This document shows positions 9,387 through 18,429 of a stretch of DNA of 64,000 bases, piece by piece (the stretch's first letter is position 1; the number at the start of each line of letters is the position of its first letter). Below the pieces are notes generated by a model. It saw only the letters and a program-made list of their open reading frames with translations. It was not told where the DNA came from and did not search any database. Origin of the DNA: Sporomusaceae bacterium. Its GTDB lineage: Bacteria > Bacillota > Negativicutes > Acidaminococcales > JAJUGR01. A program made the translations under genes and the position numbers. The DNA lies in NCBI GenBank assembly GCA_029265905.1, contig JAJUGR010000007.1, positions 58,930 to 122,929 of the forward strand, given 5' to 3'.

Positions 9387-10253
9387 ATGAACACGCTAAA
9401 GACGACTTTCTTGCTGACGCTGATGACGTTGTTGTTGCTGGCTGCAGGTGCGGCATTTGGTGGTCGAAGTGGTATGATGGTCATGTTGCTGATTTCCATA
9501 GGCATGAATTTTTTCAGCTATTGGTACAGCGACAAACTGGTTTTGAAAATGTATGGGGCGCAGGAAGTGACGGCTGAAACGGAGCCCGGCTTGGTCCGGA
9601 TGGTGGCCAACCTGGCGAAAAAAGGCCAGCTGCCGATGCCGAAAGTGTATATTATGGACACGGATGTGCCCAACGCCTTTGCCACAGGGCGCGACCCGGA
9701 GCATGCGGCGGTTGCCGTGACGAGCGGGATCATGCGCGCCTTGACGCCGGAAGAACTCGAAGGCGTAGTGGCCCATGAATTGGCCCACGTTAAAAACCGC
9801 GATACGCTGATCAGCACGGTGGTGGCATCGATGGCCGGCGTGATCACGATGATCGGCGACATGATCCGCTGGGGCGCCATGTTCGGTATGGGCAGAAATG
9901 ATGACGAAGACAATGGCGGCGGGATTGTCGGCATGGTGGCGATGGCGATTTTGGCGCCGCTGGCGGCCATGCTGATCCAGATGGGCATTTCGCGGTCGCG
10001 CGAATTTTCGGCCGACGAGACGGGCGGCACGCTGTGCGGCAACCCGCTGGCCTTGGCGAGTGCACTCACGAAAATCGAGCAGTATTCCCGCTTCCGGGCC
10101 ATGCCGGACGCGACGCCGGCAACGGCCCACCTGTTTATCATCAATCCGATTTCAGGCGCTGGCGCCTGGTTCATGAACCTCTTCAGCACGCACCCGACGA
10201 CCAGCGCGCGGGTGGAAAAACTGCAAGAATTGGCGCGTCGGATGCGCCGTTAA
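9387..10253 (+). CDS. htpX: zinc metalloprotease HtpX
   Basis: Membrane-bound M48 protease that degrades misfolded membrane proteins with the active site on the cytoplasmic side. Two N-terminal hydrophobic segments (about residues 5-25 and 28-48) precede the catalytic HEXXH: AHELAH with His130, Glu131 and His134. The third zinc ligand is expected to be the Glu in SREFSADE near residue 206, after a further hydrophobic stretch (MVAMAILAPLAAML). Length 288 aa is typical. It has its own promoter and terminator, so it forms a single-gene unit. ATG 9387 follows GGGAGG. Confidence 0.96.
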   Translation: MNTLKTTFLLTLMTLLLLAAGAAFGGRSGMMVMLLISIGMNFFSYWYSDKLVLKMYGAQEVTAETEPGLVRMVANLAKKGQLPMPKVYIMDTDVPNAFATGRDPEHAAVAVTSGIMRALTPEELEGVVAHELAHVKNRDTLISTVVASMAGVITMIGDMIRWGAMFGMGRNDDEDNGGGIVGMVAMAILAPLAAMLIQMGISRSREFSADETGGTLCGNPLALASALTKIEQYSRFRAMPDATPATAHLFIINPISGAGAWFMNLFSTHPTTSARVEKLQELARRMRR

Positions 10254-10267
10254 ACAGCGTCTCGAGG

Positions 10268-10292
10268 GCGGCGGATTTTCCGCCGCTTTTTT
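10268..10292 (+). terminator. rho-independent terminator after htpX
   Basis: GCGGCGG (10268-10274) pairs with CCGCCGC (10280-10286) around an ATTTT loop, followed at once by six T residues. Confidence 0.9.
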
Positions 10293-10322
10293 GCATTGCT
10301 TTTCGTGCCGGTTGATTCGCGG

Positions 10323-10328
10323 TATAAT
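10323..10328 (+). promoter_or_regulatory. candidate -10 box for the M42 peptidase-ndk-pduO unit
   Basis: A perfect TATAAT lies 27 bases before the next start codon and downstream of the htpX terminator. No good -35 box is seen at 16-18 bp (TTGCTT is 21 bp away), so this is only a candidate. Confidence 0.4.
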
Positions 10329-10354
10329 AATCCATGTTGAAGGAGTGATACATA

Positions 10355-11425
10355 ATGGACAAGGATCTAATTTGGCTGCAGCAGCTGTCGGAGGCGCCTG
10401 GCGTTTCCGGGTTTGAAGGCCCGGTCAAGCAATTGCTCAAAGACAAGCTGGCGCCGGTGGCGGAGGTGTCCTACGATCAATTGGGCAGCATTCTGTTCAC
10501 AAAAAAAGGCCAGGATGAGCGGCCGCGCGTCATGCTGGCGAGCCACATGGACGAAATCGGTTTTCTCGTCAAGCACGTCACCAAGGAAGGTTATTTGAAA
10601 TTCACCACCCTGGGCGGCTGGTGGGAGCAGGTCATGCTCGGCCAGCGAGTTACCGTCCACTCGAAAAATGGGGCGTTCCCTGGTGTAATCGGCAGCAAGC
10701 CGCCCCACATCTTAACCCCGGACGAACGAAAAAAAGTTGTTGAGAAAAAGGACATGTACATCGATATCGGCGCGGCCGACGAAAAAGAAGTGCTTGAGCG
10801 CTTCGGGATCACGCCCGGCGACGTCGTTACGCCCTATAGCCCGTTTACGGCCATGGGCAACGACAAATACCTGCTGGGCAAGGCCTGGGACAACCGGATC
10901 GGCTGCGCCGTCATGGCCCGGGTCCTGGAAGAACTGCAGCAGCATCCCAACACGGTGATCGGCGCCGCCACAGTGCAAGAAGAGGTGGGATTGCGCGGCG
11001 CGCAAACCAGCGTCAAGGTCGCGGCGCCCGATGTGGCCTTTGTTATTGACACCTGTGTCGCCGGCGATACGCCCGGCGTGACCCCTGATGTCGCCGCCAG
11101 CAAGCTCGGGGCCGGCGTGGCGATCACCTTCTTTGACGCCAGCATGATCCCGCATACGGGCTTGCGCGATTTTGTCATCGAAACAGCCAAAGCGGAAAAA
11201 ATCCCTTACCAGCTTTCTTTCTCCGAAGGCGGCGGCACGGACGGCGGCCGGATCCACATGCATGAAATCGGCGTGCCGACGCTCGTCATCAGCTTGCCGA
11301 CCCGGTATATCCACAGCCACCAGTCAATGATTCACCGCGACGACTATGAAGCGGCGGTGCGCTTAATGCTGGCGGTGCTGCGCAGACTGGACAAGCAGCA
11401 GCTGGCGGCGCTAGTTGCCCGTTAA
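10355..11425 (+). CDS. M42 family metallopeptidase (glutamyl aminopeptidase/endoglucanase-like)
   Basis: Cobalt- or zinc-dependent aminopeptidase of the M42 family (PepA, FrvX, YsdC relatives), which forms large tetrahedral cytoplasmic complexes that trim peptides. Metal-site residues are seen in order: His in LASHMDEIGF, Asp in KAWDNRIGC, the catalytic Glu pair in VQEEVGLRGA, Asp in VIDTCVAGD, and His in HSHQSMIHRDD near the C-terminus. Length 356 aa is as expected. ATG 10355 follows GAAGGAG. It is 21 bp upstream of ndk, suggesting one transcript. Confidence 0.92.
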   Translation: MDKDLIWLQQLSEAPGVSGFEGPVKQLLKDKLAPVAEVSYDQLGSILFTKKGQDERPRVMLASHMDEIGFLVKHVTKEGYLKFTTLGGWWEQVMLGQRVTVHSKNGAFPGVIGSKPPHILTPDERKKVVEKKDMYIDIGAADEKEVLERFGITPGDVVTPYSPFTAMGNDKYLLGKAWDNRIGCAVMARVLEELQQHPNTVIGAATVQEEVGLRGAQTSVKVAAPDVAFVIDTCVAGDTPGVTPDVAASKLGAGVAITFFDASMIPHTGLRDFVIETAKAEKIPYQLSFSEGGGTDGGRIHMHEIGVPTLVISLPTRYIHSHQSMIHRDDYEAAVRLMLAVLRRLDKQQLAALVAR

Positions 11426-11446
11426 GATGAGGAGGCGTTTTCGAGC

Positions 11447-11860
11447 ATGGAAAGAACACTTGTTTTGGTCAAGCCGGACGGGGTCCGCAAACATTTGATC
11501 GGCGAAATCATCAACCGTTTTGAACGGCGCGGCCTGCGGGTGGCGGGCTTGAAAATGATGCGGCTGAATGACGCGCAGGCTAAAAAGCATTACGCAGAGC
11601 ACGACGGAAAGCCTTTTTTTGCCGGCCTGGTAGCGTTCATTACTTCCGGCCCGATCGTTGCGCTGGCGATTGAGGGAGAGAACGCCATCCGCGCCGTGCG
11701 CGGCATGATGGGCGCCACCAACCCGCTCGAAGCTGTGCCGGGCTCGATCAGGGGTGATTTCGCGTTGGCCACCGGGGAAAATATCGTGCATGGCTCTGAT
11801 GGCGTTGAGAGCGCCTCCAGGGAGTTGGCCCACTTCTTTTCGGACTGCGAATTGTTTTAA
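11447..11860 (+). CDS. ndk: nucleoside diphosphate kinase
   Basis: Transfers the gamma phosphate between nucleoside tri- and diphosphates through a phosphohistidine. The 137-residue protein has TLVLVKPDGV at the N-terminus, the MMGATNPLEA loop, SIRGDFA, and the active-site His in NIVHGSDG. The residue after the usual HGSD is Gly rather than Ser; the active His is intact. ATG 11447 follows GAGGAGG. It is 32 bp from the downstream adenosyltransferase gene. Confidence 0.97.
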   Translation: MERTLVLVKPDGVRKHLIGEIINRFERRGLRVAGLKMMRLNDAQAKKHYAEHDGKPFFAGLVAFITSGPIVALAIEGENAIRAVRGMMGATNPLEAVPGSIRGDFALATGENIVHGSDGVESASRELAHFFSDCELF

Positions 11861-11892
11861 GACGAAACCAGCGTTAGCGAGGAGGATGAAAG

Positions 11893-12408
11893 GTGAAGGT
11901 TTACACGAAAACGGGCGATAAAGGCACGACCGGCTTGTTCAGCGGCGAACGTGTCGATAAGGATTCCTTGCGCGTCGAGGCCTACGGCACAGTCGACGAA
12001 ATCATGTCCGCATTAGGGCTGGCAAGGGCGTTGGCGGCAAAGGCTGCCGTGAAGGAATCAATCCTTGATTTGCAAAAAAATCTGATGCTGCTGATGGCTG
12101 ACATTGCAAGCACAAGTCCGGAGCACCGCTATGTAAACGAGGACTCAGTCAAGGCGCTTGAGGCGGAAATCGACCGCTATGACGCCGTGCTGGCGCCGCT
12201 TTCGAAATTCATCATCCCCGGCGATACGCCGGGCGCGGCTGCGCTTGATGCAGCAAGGACAACAACGCGGCGCGCGGAACGGGCTGTCATCCGCCTAAGC
12301 CGGCAAGAGGCGGTCAACCCCCAGGTACAAATCGCGCTAAACCGGCTGTCTGACCTATGTTTCGTTTTATCGCGCGTTGAGTCGGAGCTCACGGAAAACC
12401 CTTTTTGA
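11893..12408 (+). CDS. PduO-type ATP:cob(I)alamin adenosyltransferase (copy 1)
   Basis: Makes adenosylcobalamin from cob(I)alamin and ATP. The 171-residue protein carries the PduO ATP-binding N-terminal motif YTKTGDKGTTGL, then RVEAYGTVDE, and the C-terminal TTRRAERAV and LNRLSDLCFVLSR signatures. Start is GTG 11893 with GAGGAGG upstream. It sits outside the cobalamin cluster, after ndk, and ends at a terminator. A second PduO-type gene is at 51437-51976 and an unrelated CobA-type enzyme is inside the cob cluster, so this is one of three enzymes with the same expected reaction. Confidence 0.92.
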   Translation: MKVYTKTGDKGTTGLFSGERVDKDSLRVEAYGTVDEIMSALGLARALAAKAAVKESILDLQKNLMLLMADIASTSPEHRYVNEDSVKALEAEIDRYDAVLAPLSKFIIPGDTPGAAALDAARTTTRRAERAVIRLSRQEAVNPQVQIALNRLSDLCFVLSRVESELTENPF

Positions 12409-12423
12409 TGTTACACTTGCAGG

Positions 12424-12447
12424 CGGGCCGCTTGGCCCGTTTTTCTT
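12424..12447 (+). terminator. rho-independent terminator after pduO copy 1
   Basis: CGGGCC (12424-12429), loop GCTT, GGCCCG (12434-12439), then a T-rich run. It closes the M42-ndk-pduO unit. Confidence 0.85.
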
Positions 12448-12548
12448 TTGCTGGATAATTAACAGAAAAGCAGGAATATTCAACGGTGATAGAGAATTAA
12501 TGGCATACAGTGAATCGCACAATCTTACGGAGCTGGGAGGGACTGTTA

Positions 12549-14621
12549 TTGAAAGCGTACAAGAGCGGCAAGATTCGGAACGTCGGCGTAGTAGCACATG
12601 GCAGCGCAGGCAAAACATCAATCGTAGAAGCTTTTCTGTACACAACGGGAGCGGTAAACCGGCTGGGCAAAGTGGATGACGGCTCAACAACAGGCGATTT
12701 TGAACCGGAAGAAATCAAACGCAAGGTTACGATCAGCGCGAGCCTGGCGCCTTGCGAGTGGCGCGATCACAAGATTAATTTTATCGACACCCCGGGGTAT
12801 TCGGATTTCGTCGGCGAGGTCAAGGGCGCCTTGCGCGCGGTCGACAGCGTGCTGGTGGTGCTGTGCGCGGCGGCGGGCGTGGAGGTGCAAACGGAGAAGG
12901 TGTGGCAATACGCGGCGGAGCAGGGCTTGCCCCGGCTTGCGGTCGTCAACAAGATGGACCGCGAAAACGCTTCCTTCGAACAGGTGGTTGATGAAATGCG
13001 GGCCAGCTTCGGGCCGCATGTGTTTCCCATTCAGCTGCCGATCGGCAAAGAAGCCGGCTTCTCCGGCGTCGTCGACCTGGTGAGCATGAAGGCTTACGTG
13101 CCGCAGGGCAATGATTGCGTCGAACAGCCGATTCCGGACGATATGGCTGACTTGGCCGCCGTCGCGCGCGAGGAGCTAATTGAAGCCGTCGCCGAGGCTG
13201 ATGATGAAATTTTAACCAAATACTTGGAAGGCGAAGCACTGTCGGAAGAGGAAATAATCCGCTGCCTGCTGCAGGGGATAAAATCGGCCGCCATTTTCCC
13301 GGTTTTCTGCGCTTCAGCCACTAAAAATATCGGCATGCGTCGCCTTTTGGACGCCATCATCGACTACCTGCCGGCGCCGACCGAACGACCCGTGCAGGTA
13401 ATAAATTCCAAAACTGGCGACGTGTCTAAGCTGCCAGTCGACACGAAGCTGGCTTCACTGGTGTTCAAAACGACTACAGATCCGTTCGTTGGCCGCTTGA
13501 GTTTCTTTCGAGTTTTCTCCGGCACGCTCAAGCCGGACAGCGTGATCTACAATATCAGCAAAGACAAGTCTGAACGCATCGGCGGCGTGTTTACGATGCG
13601 CGGAAAGCAGCAGATGCCATTGACGGAAATCGCGGCCGGTGACATTGGCGTCGTCGCTAAGCTGCAGGAAACGGGGACGGGCGATACGGTGGCGGAAAAG
13701 GACAGCCAGTTTTTGTTCGAGCCGATCGCTTTCCCAAAACCGATGTACTCCATGTGCATTGAAGCAAAGAGCAAGCATGACGAAGATAAAATCGGCCAGG
13801 CCCTGGCCAGACTCATGGATGAGGATTGCACCTTCCGGCTGCAGAAAAATACCGAAACGAAGGAAAAGATCGCCAGCGGCATTGGCGACCTGCACTTGGA
13901 AATTATCCTGGAAAAGCTGAAGCGCAAATTTGGCGTTGAAGCATTGCTGAAGCCGCCGACGGTCGCCTATCGTGAAACGATTCGCGGCAAGGCGAAGGTG
14001 GAGGGCAAGCACAAGAAGCAAACCGGCGGCCACGGACAGTTTGGTCACGTTTGGATCGAAATGGAGCCTTTGCCGCCCGGCGGCGGATTTGAATTTGTCG
14101 ATGCGATCTTTGGCGGCGCCGTGCCGAGACAGTATATCCCGGCGGTAGAAAAGGGCCTGCAGGAATCAATGCAGCATGGCGTATTGGCGGGATATCCGGT
14201 CGTTGATGTGAAAATCACGCTGCTTGACGGTTCCTATCACCCGGTCGATTCTTCGGAAATGGCGTTTAAGATCGCCAGCAACCAGGCGTTTAAAAAAGCC
14301 ATGCTGCAATCGCACCCGGTCTTGCTCGAACCTTTGTATAGCGTAGAGGTCACGGTGCCGGAGAACTGCATGGGCGACGTCATCGGCGATTTTAACGGCA
14401 AGCGCGGCCGGATTCTCGGGATGGAGCCGATTGGCGGCGGCCTCGGGGTAGTAAGGGCGCAGGCGCCCTATGCCGAGCTGTTGCGGTATGCGATCGATTT
14501 GCGCTCGATGACGCAGGGGCGGGGCTCGTTCGACATGAGCTTCGACCATTATGACGAAATGCCTCAGCGCATGGCAGATGAAATCATCGCCAAAGCGCAC
14601 CTCAATAAAGCCGAGGAATAA
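12549..14621 (+). CDS. elongation factor G paralogue (EF-G family, divergent switch I)
   Basis: Translational GTPase of the EF-G family, 690 aa, the normal length. G1 is AHGSAGKTS, G3 is DTPGYSDF, G4 is NKMD; domains II-V follow, with the domain IV region starting near GKAKVEGKHKKQTGGHGQ. Canonical FusA has a conserved RGITI in switch I (G2); here the equivalent reads IKRKVTIS, so this is a paralogous type resembling the second EF-G of other bacteria. It is also not next to the rpsL-rpsG-tuf genes. The TTG at 12549 is taken as start because GGGAGGG ends seven bases before it; the upstream ATG at 12510 has no such site and would add 13 unrelated residues. Confidence 0.88.
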   Translation: MKAYKSGKIRNVGVVAHGSAGKTSIVEAFLYTTGAVNRLGKVDDGSTTGDFEPEEIKRKVTISASLAPCEWRDHKINFIDTPGYSDFVGEVKGALRAVDSVLVVLCAAAGVEVQTEKVWQYAAEQGLPRLAVVNKMDRENASFEQVVDEMRASFGPHVFPIQLPIGKEAGFSGVVDLVSMKAYVPQGNDCVEQPIPDDMADLAAVAREELIEAVAEADDEILTKYLEGEALSEEEIIRCLLQGIKSAAIFPVFCASATKNIGMRRLLDAIIDYLPAPTERPVQVINSKTGDVSKLPVDTKLASLVFKTTTDPFVGRLSFFRVFSGTLKPDSVIYNISKDKSERIGGVFTMRGKQQMPLTEIAAGDIGVVAKLQETGTGDTVAEKDSQFLFEPIAFPKPMYSMCIEAKSKHDEDKIGQALARLMDEDCTFRLQKNTETKEKIASGIGDLHLEIILEKLKRKFGVEALLKPPTVAYRETIRGKAKVEGKHKKQTGGHGQFGHVWIEMEPLPPGGGFEFVDAIFGGAVPRQYIPAVEKGLQESMQHGVLAGYPVVDVKITLLDGSYHPVDSSEMAFKIASNQAFKKAMLQSHPVLLEPLYSVEVTVPENCMGDVIGDFNGKRGRILGMEPIGGGLGVVRAQAPYAELLRYAIDLRSMTQGRGSFDMSFDHYDEMPQRMADEIIAKAHLNKAEE

Positions 14622-14640
14622 CCGGCTGGGAAGTTTTGAA

Positions 14641-14670
14641 CGCCCTCGGACCGCGCGCGGTCCGAGGGCG
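14641..14670 (+). terminator. 30-bp perfect palindrome, probable terminator after the EF-G gene
   Basis: Two 15-base arms (14641-14655 and 14656-14670) pair completely with no unpaired loop in the DNA. The following run TTCGTTT is a weak U tract, so the terminator call is likely but not certain. Confidence 0.65.
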
Positions 14671-14675
14671 TTCGT

Positions 14676-14705
14676 TTGACAGAAGCTGCACCGGCACAAT
14701 ATAAT
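14676..14705 (+). promoter_or_regulatory. promoter of the tkt-thiD-thiM-thiE unit
   Basis: A perfect TTGACA (14676-14681) and a perfect TATAAT (14700-14705) are separated by 18 bp. The box begins only five bases after the upstream palindrome. Confidence 0.85.
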
Positions 14706-14778
14706 GATGTAGATAAGCAGGTGGTACGGCCGACAGGCCACAAGGCAATAAACAGATATAATGGGGGGATTATTTATT

Positions 14779-16779
14779 ATGTTAAGTAAGATGGACAACC
14801 TGGCGATCAACACGCTTCGCTTTTTGGCTGTTGACGCGGTTGAACAGGCAAATTCCGGCCATCCGGGCTTGCCGTTGGGGGCCGCCCCGCTGGCCTATGC
14901 ACTGTGGACTCGCGCGATGAAGCATAATCCGGCCAATCCGAAATGGTTCAACCGTGACCGTTTCGTACTGTCTGCCGGACACGGCTCGGCGCTTTTATAT
15001 GCCATGCTCCATTTGAGCGGCTATGACTTGCCGCTTGACGAATTGAAGCGTTTCCGCCAGCTGGGCTCGCAAACGCCCGGCCATCCTGAATACGGCCATA
15101 CGGCGGGCGTTGAAGCGACGACGGGGCCGCTCGGCCATGGCTTTGCCATGGGGGTCGGCATGGCAATTGCCGAAAAAATGCTGGCCAGCCAGTATAATAA
15201 ACCAAGTTTTCCGATTGTCGACCACTATACGTACGCCATCGTGTCAGACGGCGATCTGATGGAAGGCGTCAGCGCCGAGGCGGCGTCCCTGGCTGGCACG
15301 CTGGGCTTGGGCAAACTGATTTATCTATACGACGACAACCATATTTCGATCGAAGGTTCGACGGATATTGCCTTTACCGAAGACGTCGCGAAGCGGTTTG
15401 AAGCCTACGGCTGGCAGGTGCTGCGCGTCGAGGACGCCGAGGATCTGTTCCTCTTGTCGGAGGCAATCCGCAATGCGCAGGGAGAGACGGAAAAGCCGTC
15501 CTTGATCATGGTGCGCACCCATATCGGCTACGGCAGTCCGAAAGAGGATTCGGCCGCAGCCCACGGTGAGCCGCTGGGCAAGGACAACGTTGCCGCCACC
15601 AAGCAAAAACTTGGTTGGCCGGAAACGCCGGCTTTCCATGTGCCGGACCAGGTGCGGGAGGCCTTTGCCCACCTGCAAAAAGACGGCCTTGGCCGGGAAG
15701 AGGTCTGGAATAATATGATGGCCGCTTACGCCAAGGAATATCCGGCAGAAGCTGCCGCCCTGTCCGCTTTAATCAAGGGAGAGTTCCCCGCTGGCTGGGA
15801 CAAGGACTTGGCCGACGTTTTCGCCACGGTCAAGGCGACCTCGACGCGGGAGGCTTCCGGCGAACTCTTGCAGGTCCTGTCGGCGCGTCTGCCTGGCCTT
15901 GTCGGCGGCTCCGCCGACCTGGCGCCTTCGAATAAAACCTACGTCAAAAATGCCGGCGATTTTTCCGTCGCGCAGCCTGGCGGCCGCAACCTGCATTTTG
16001 GCGTGCGCGAGCATGCCATGGGGGCAATCGCCAACGGTTTGGCCCTGCACGGCGCCCTGATACCCTATACCGGGACCTTTTTGGTTTTCTCTGATTTCGT
16101 CCGTCCGGCGGTACGCCTGTCGGCCATGATGGGCTTGCCGGTCGTTCATGTCTTCACCCACGACAGCATATTGGTAGGAGAGGACGGCCCGACGCATCAG
16201 CCGGTCGAGCATGCAATGAGCCTGCGCTTGATTCCTGACCTGCAGGTCTACCGTCCTGCTGACGCGCTGGAAACCGTTGTTGCATGGGAGCAGGCAATCA
16301 AAAGCAAAAAGCCGGCGACACTTTTGTTGACGCGGCAAAAAATGAACGTGCTGCATGACTATAAAGAGTCGGTCATGAACGGCGCTAAAAAAGGCGGCTA
16401 CGTTCTGTCCGACAAAGGTGATAAGCTGCAAGTCGCCATCGCCGCTTCCGGTTCGGAAGTGCAACTAGCGCTGGCGGCGCAAGAGGCACTGCTGGCGCAG
16501 GGCATTGGCTCGCGCGTTGTCTCCCTGCTGTGCTGGGAGCAGTTCGACGCGCAGACGGAAGCTTATCGCGAAAGCGTATTGCCGGCGGGCCTGCCGACGA
16601 TTGCGGTGGAAGCGGGGGTCAGCTGCGGCTGGTCGCGCTTCACCGGCAGCGACAAGTATGTGCTGGGCCTCAACCGGTTCGGCACCTCGGCTCCAGGACA
16701 GGCCGCTTACGAAGCTCTTGGGTTTACGGCGGAAGCCGTTGTTGCGCTGGCGCATAAGGCTTTAGCCCGGAAAGGGTGA
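14779..16779 (+). CDS. tkt: transketolase
   Basis: TPP-dependent transfer of two-carbon units between ketose and aldose phosphates in the pentose phosphate pathway. The 666-aa protein is full length with both halves fused: N-terminal [23 protein letters not shown] and the TPP motif beginning SDGDLMEG, then the pyrimidine domain with [24 protein letters not shown] and [12 protein letters not shown] 14779 is chosen because GGGGGGA lies nine bases upstream; an in-frame ATG at 14761 would put this site inside the gene. The thi genes follow directly, pairing a TPP enzyme with TPP salvage and synthesis. Confidence 0.96.
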   Translation: MLSKMDNLAINTLRFLAVDAVEQANSGHPGLPLGAAPLAYALWTRAMKHNPANPKWFNRDRFVLSAGHGSALLYAMLHLSGYDLPLDELKRFRQLGSQTPGHPEYGHTAGVEATTGPLGHGFAMGVGMAIAEKMLASQYNKPSFPIVDHYTYAIVSDGDLMEGVSAEAASLAGTLGLGKLIYLYDDNHISIEGSTDIAFTEDVAKRFEAYGWQVLRVEDAEDLFLLSEAIRNAQGETEKPSLIMVRTHIGYGSPKEDSAAAHGEPLGKDNVAATKQKLGWPETPAFHVPDQVREAFAHLQKDGLGREEVWNNMMAAYAKEYPAEAAALSALIKGEFPAGWDKDLADVFATVKATSTREASGELLQVLSARLPGLVGGSADLAPSNKTYVKNAGDFSVAQPGGRNLHFGVREHAMGAIANGLALHGALIPYTGTFLVFSDFVRPAVRLSAMMGLPVVHVFTHDSILVGEDGPTHQPVEHAMSLRLIPDLQVYRPADALETVVAWEQAIKSKKPATLLLTRQKMNVLHDYKESVMNGAKKGGYVLSDKGDKLQVAIAASGSEVQLALAAQEALLAQGIGSRVVSLLCWEQFDAQTEAYRESVLPAGLPTIAVEAGVSCGWSRFTGSDKYVLGLNRFGTSAPGQAAYEALGFTAEAVVALAHKALARKG

Positions 16780-16784
16780 AACTT

Positions 16785-17591
16785 ATGAAACACCTGCTGA
16801 CTATTGCCGGATCGGACAGCAGCGGCGGCGCTGGCATACAGGCTGATTTGAAAACCTTTGCCGCCCACGGCACGTACGGCATGAGCGTGATTACCGCCGT
16901 TACCGCGCAGAACACGACCGGGGTGACCGCCGTGGTCGATTTAAGCCCGGAGATCATTGCTGCGCAAATCGATGCTGTTTTCAGCGATATTCGCGTGGAC
17001 GCGGTCAAGATCGGCATGCTTTCGCAGCCGGAAATTATCGATTGCGTTGCGGAGCGCTTGCGCTTTTGGCATCCGCCGATCATCGTGCTTGATCCGGTTA
17101 TGATATCAAAAAGCGGCTACGCCTTGCTCAAGCCGGAGGCGTGCGCCGCCCTCATTTCACAATTGCTGCCGCTGGCAACGCTGGTTACGCCGAATCTGCC
17201 GGAGGCGGAGACGCTGACGGGTGCCAAGATTGCCAGCCGCGAAGACATGCTGCGGGCGGCCCAGGCCATTTTGTCTCTAGGGGCGCGAGCGGTGCTGCTA
17301 AAAGGCGGGCACCTGGCGGAGGCGGCCGATGACTATCTGCTGACCCGTGAAGGGGGCGCTTGGTTCGAAGGCGCCCGGATTCAATCCCTGCACACGCACG
17401 GGACAGGCTGCACGCTGTCGTCGTCATTGGCAGCCAATCTGGCCAAGGGGATGACGCTGGCTGAGTCGGTGGCGGCAAGCAAGGCGTATGTCACGCAAGG
17501 CATTCGCCACGGTTTGGCAATCGGCAAAGGCTGCGGACCCACGCATCACTTTTATGATTTGTACCGGAAAGCCGGGTTGGACTATGAGTAA
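16785..17591 (+). CDS. thiD: hydroxymethylpyrimidine/phosphomethylpyrimidine kinase
   Basis: Phosphorylates HMP and HMP phosphate to HMP diphosphate for thiamine phosphate synthesis. The 268-residue ribokinase-like protein shows IAGSDSSGGAGIQADLKTF, VKIGML, LDPVM and HTHGTGCTLSSSLA with the catalytic region. ATG 16785 has AAAGGGTG upstream and is better than the GTG at 16776 that overlaps the tkt stop. It overlaps the start of thiM. Confidence 0.95.
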   Translation: MKHLLTIAGSDSSGGAGIQADLKTFAAHGTYGMSVITAVTAQNTTGVTAVVDLSPEIIAAQIDAVFSDIRVDAVKIGMLSQPEIIDCVAERLRFWHPPIIVLDPVMISKSGYALLKPEACAALISQLLPLATLVTPNLPEAETLTGAKIASREDMLRAAQAILSLGARAVLLKGGHLAEAADDYLLTREGGAWFEGARIQSLHTHGTGCTLSSSLAANLAKGMTLAESVAASKAYVTQGIRHGLAIGKGCGPTHHFYDLYRKAGLDYE

Positions 17592-18429
17592 AGCAAGCTC
17601 GGACGAGCTGCTGGCGGTGTTTGCAGCCATTGCTTTGCGTGTCCGCCAGAGACGACCTGTTGTCCACCAGATTACCAATTACGTTTCGGCGACGGACTGC
17701 GCCAACATCACGCTGGCGGCTGGGGCGTCGCCGATTATGGCCGACGAGCTGCTGGAAATGCAAGAGGTGGTGCCGCGCATCGACGCGCTAGTACTGAACA
17801 CCGGCACCTTTTGCGAGGGTCGCGAAAAAACAATGGCAAGCGCGGCCGCGCTTGCCGGGCGGCATTGCAAACCGGCGGTATTAGACCCGGTTGGCGTCGG
17901 CGTCAGCCGCTTGCGCCGCAGTGCGGTTGACGCCCTTTTGACGGCGGACAGCGTGAAGGTGGTGCGAGGCAACGCCTCGGAAGCCGCAGCGCTGTTGAAC
18001 CGCCAGCACGCGATGCGCGGCGTCGACGCGGAACAACCGATTGCTTCGCCGCGCGCAGCAGCCGAACGGCTCGCGCAGCAGCTCGCCCGGACCGTGGCGA
18101 TTACCGGCGCGATCGATTACCTTTCCGATGGCAGGCGCGGCTTGGAGATTGCCAACGGGCACGCGCTCCTGACGAGCATCACCGGCGCGGGCTGCATGAC
18201 TACCGCCTTGGTCGGGGCGTGCCTGGCGGTCGAGCCGGATCCCTTGCTGGCCGCCGCCGCCGCCTTGACGACGATCGGGATTGCAGCAGAGCTGGCTGCC
18301 GCTCAGTCGGCGGGGCCCGGTTCGTTCCATGCCGCTTTGTTTGATGCCGTCTATTCCTTGTCGCCGGATGATTATCGAACGAGAGGAAGGGTGCGCTTAT
18401 GGGGAAACTGGACCTGCGGCTCTATCTAG
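17584..18429 (+). CDS. thiM: hydroxyethylthiazole kinase
   Basis: Salvage kinase that phosphorylates 4-methyl-5-hydroxyethylthiazole. Family marks are HQITNYVSATDCANITLA, LNTGT, LDPVGVGVSRLR, VVRGNASE and the ATP-site sequence ITGAGCMTTAL. The ATG at 17584 overlaps the thiD end by 8 bp and places the first conserved motif at the usual distance; an upstream in-frame ATG at 17488 lies inside thiD and is not needed. The 3' end overlaps thiE by 31 bp. Length is 281 aa. Confidence 0.94.
   Translation: MSKASSDELLAVFAAIALRVRQRRPVVHQITNYVSATDCANITLAAGASPIMADELLEMQEVVPRIDALVLNTGTFCEGREKTMASAAALAGRHCKPAVLDPVGVGVSRLRRSAVDALLTADSVKVVRGNASEAAALLNRQHAMRGVDAEQPIASPRAAAERLAQQLARTVAITGAIDYLSDGRRGLEIANGHALLTSITGAGCMTTALVGACLAVEPDPLLAAAAALTTIGIAAELAAAQSAGPGSFHAALFDAVYSLSPDDYRTRGRVRLWGNWTCGSI

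Noticed and set aside
12500..12548. Earlier start for the EF-G gene at ATG 12510
   Set aside because: No ribosome site, and the extra residues match nothing; the TTG at 12549 has GGGAGGG at ideal spacing.
14706..14778. TPP riboswitch before tkt
   Set aside because: No CUGAGA or ACCUGAUCUGG-like boxes were found in this short leader.
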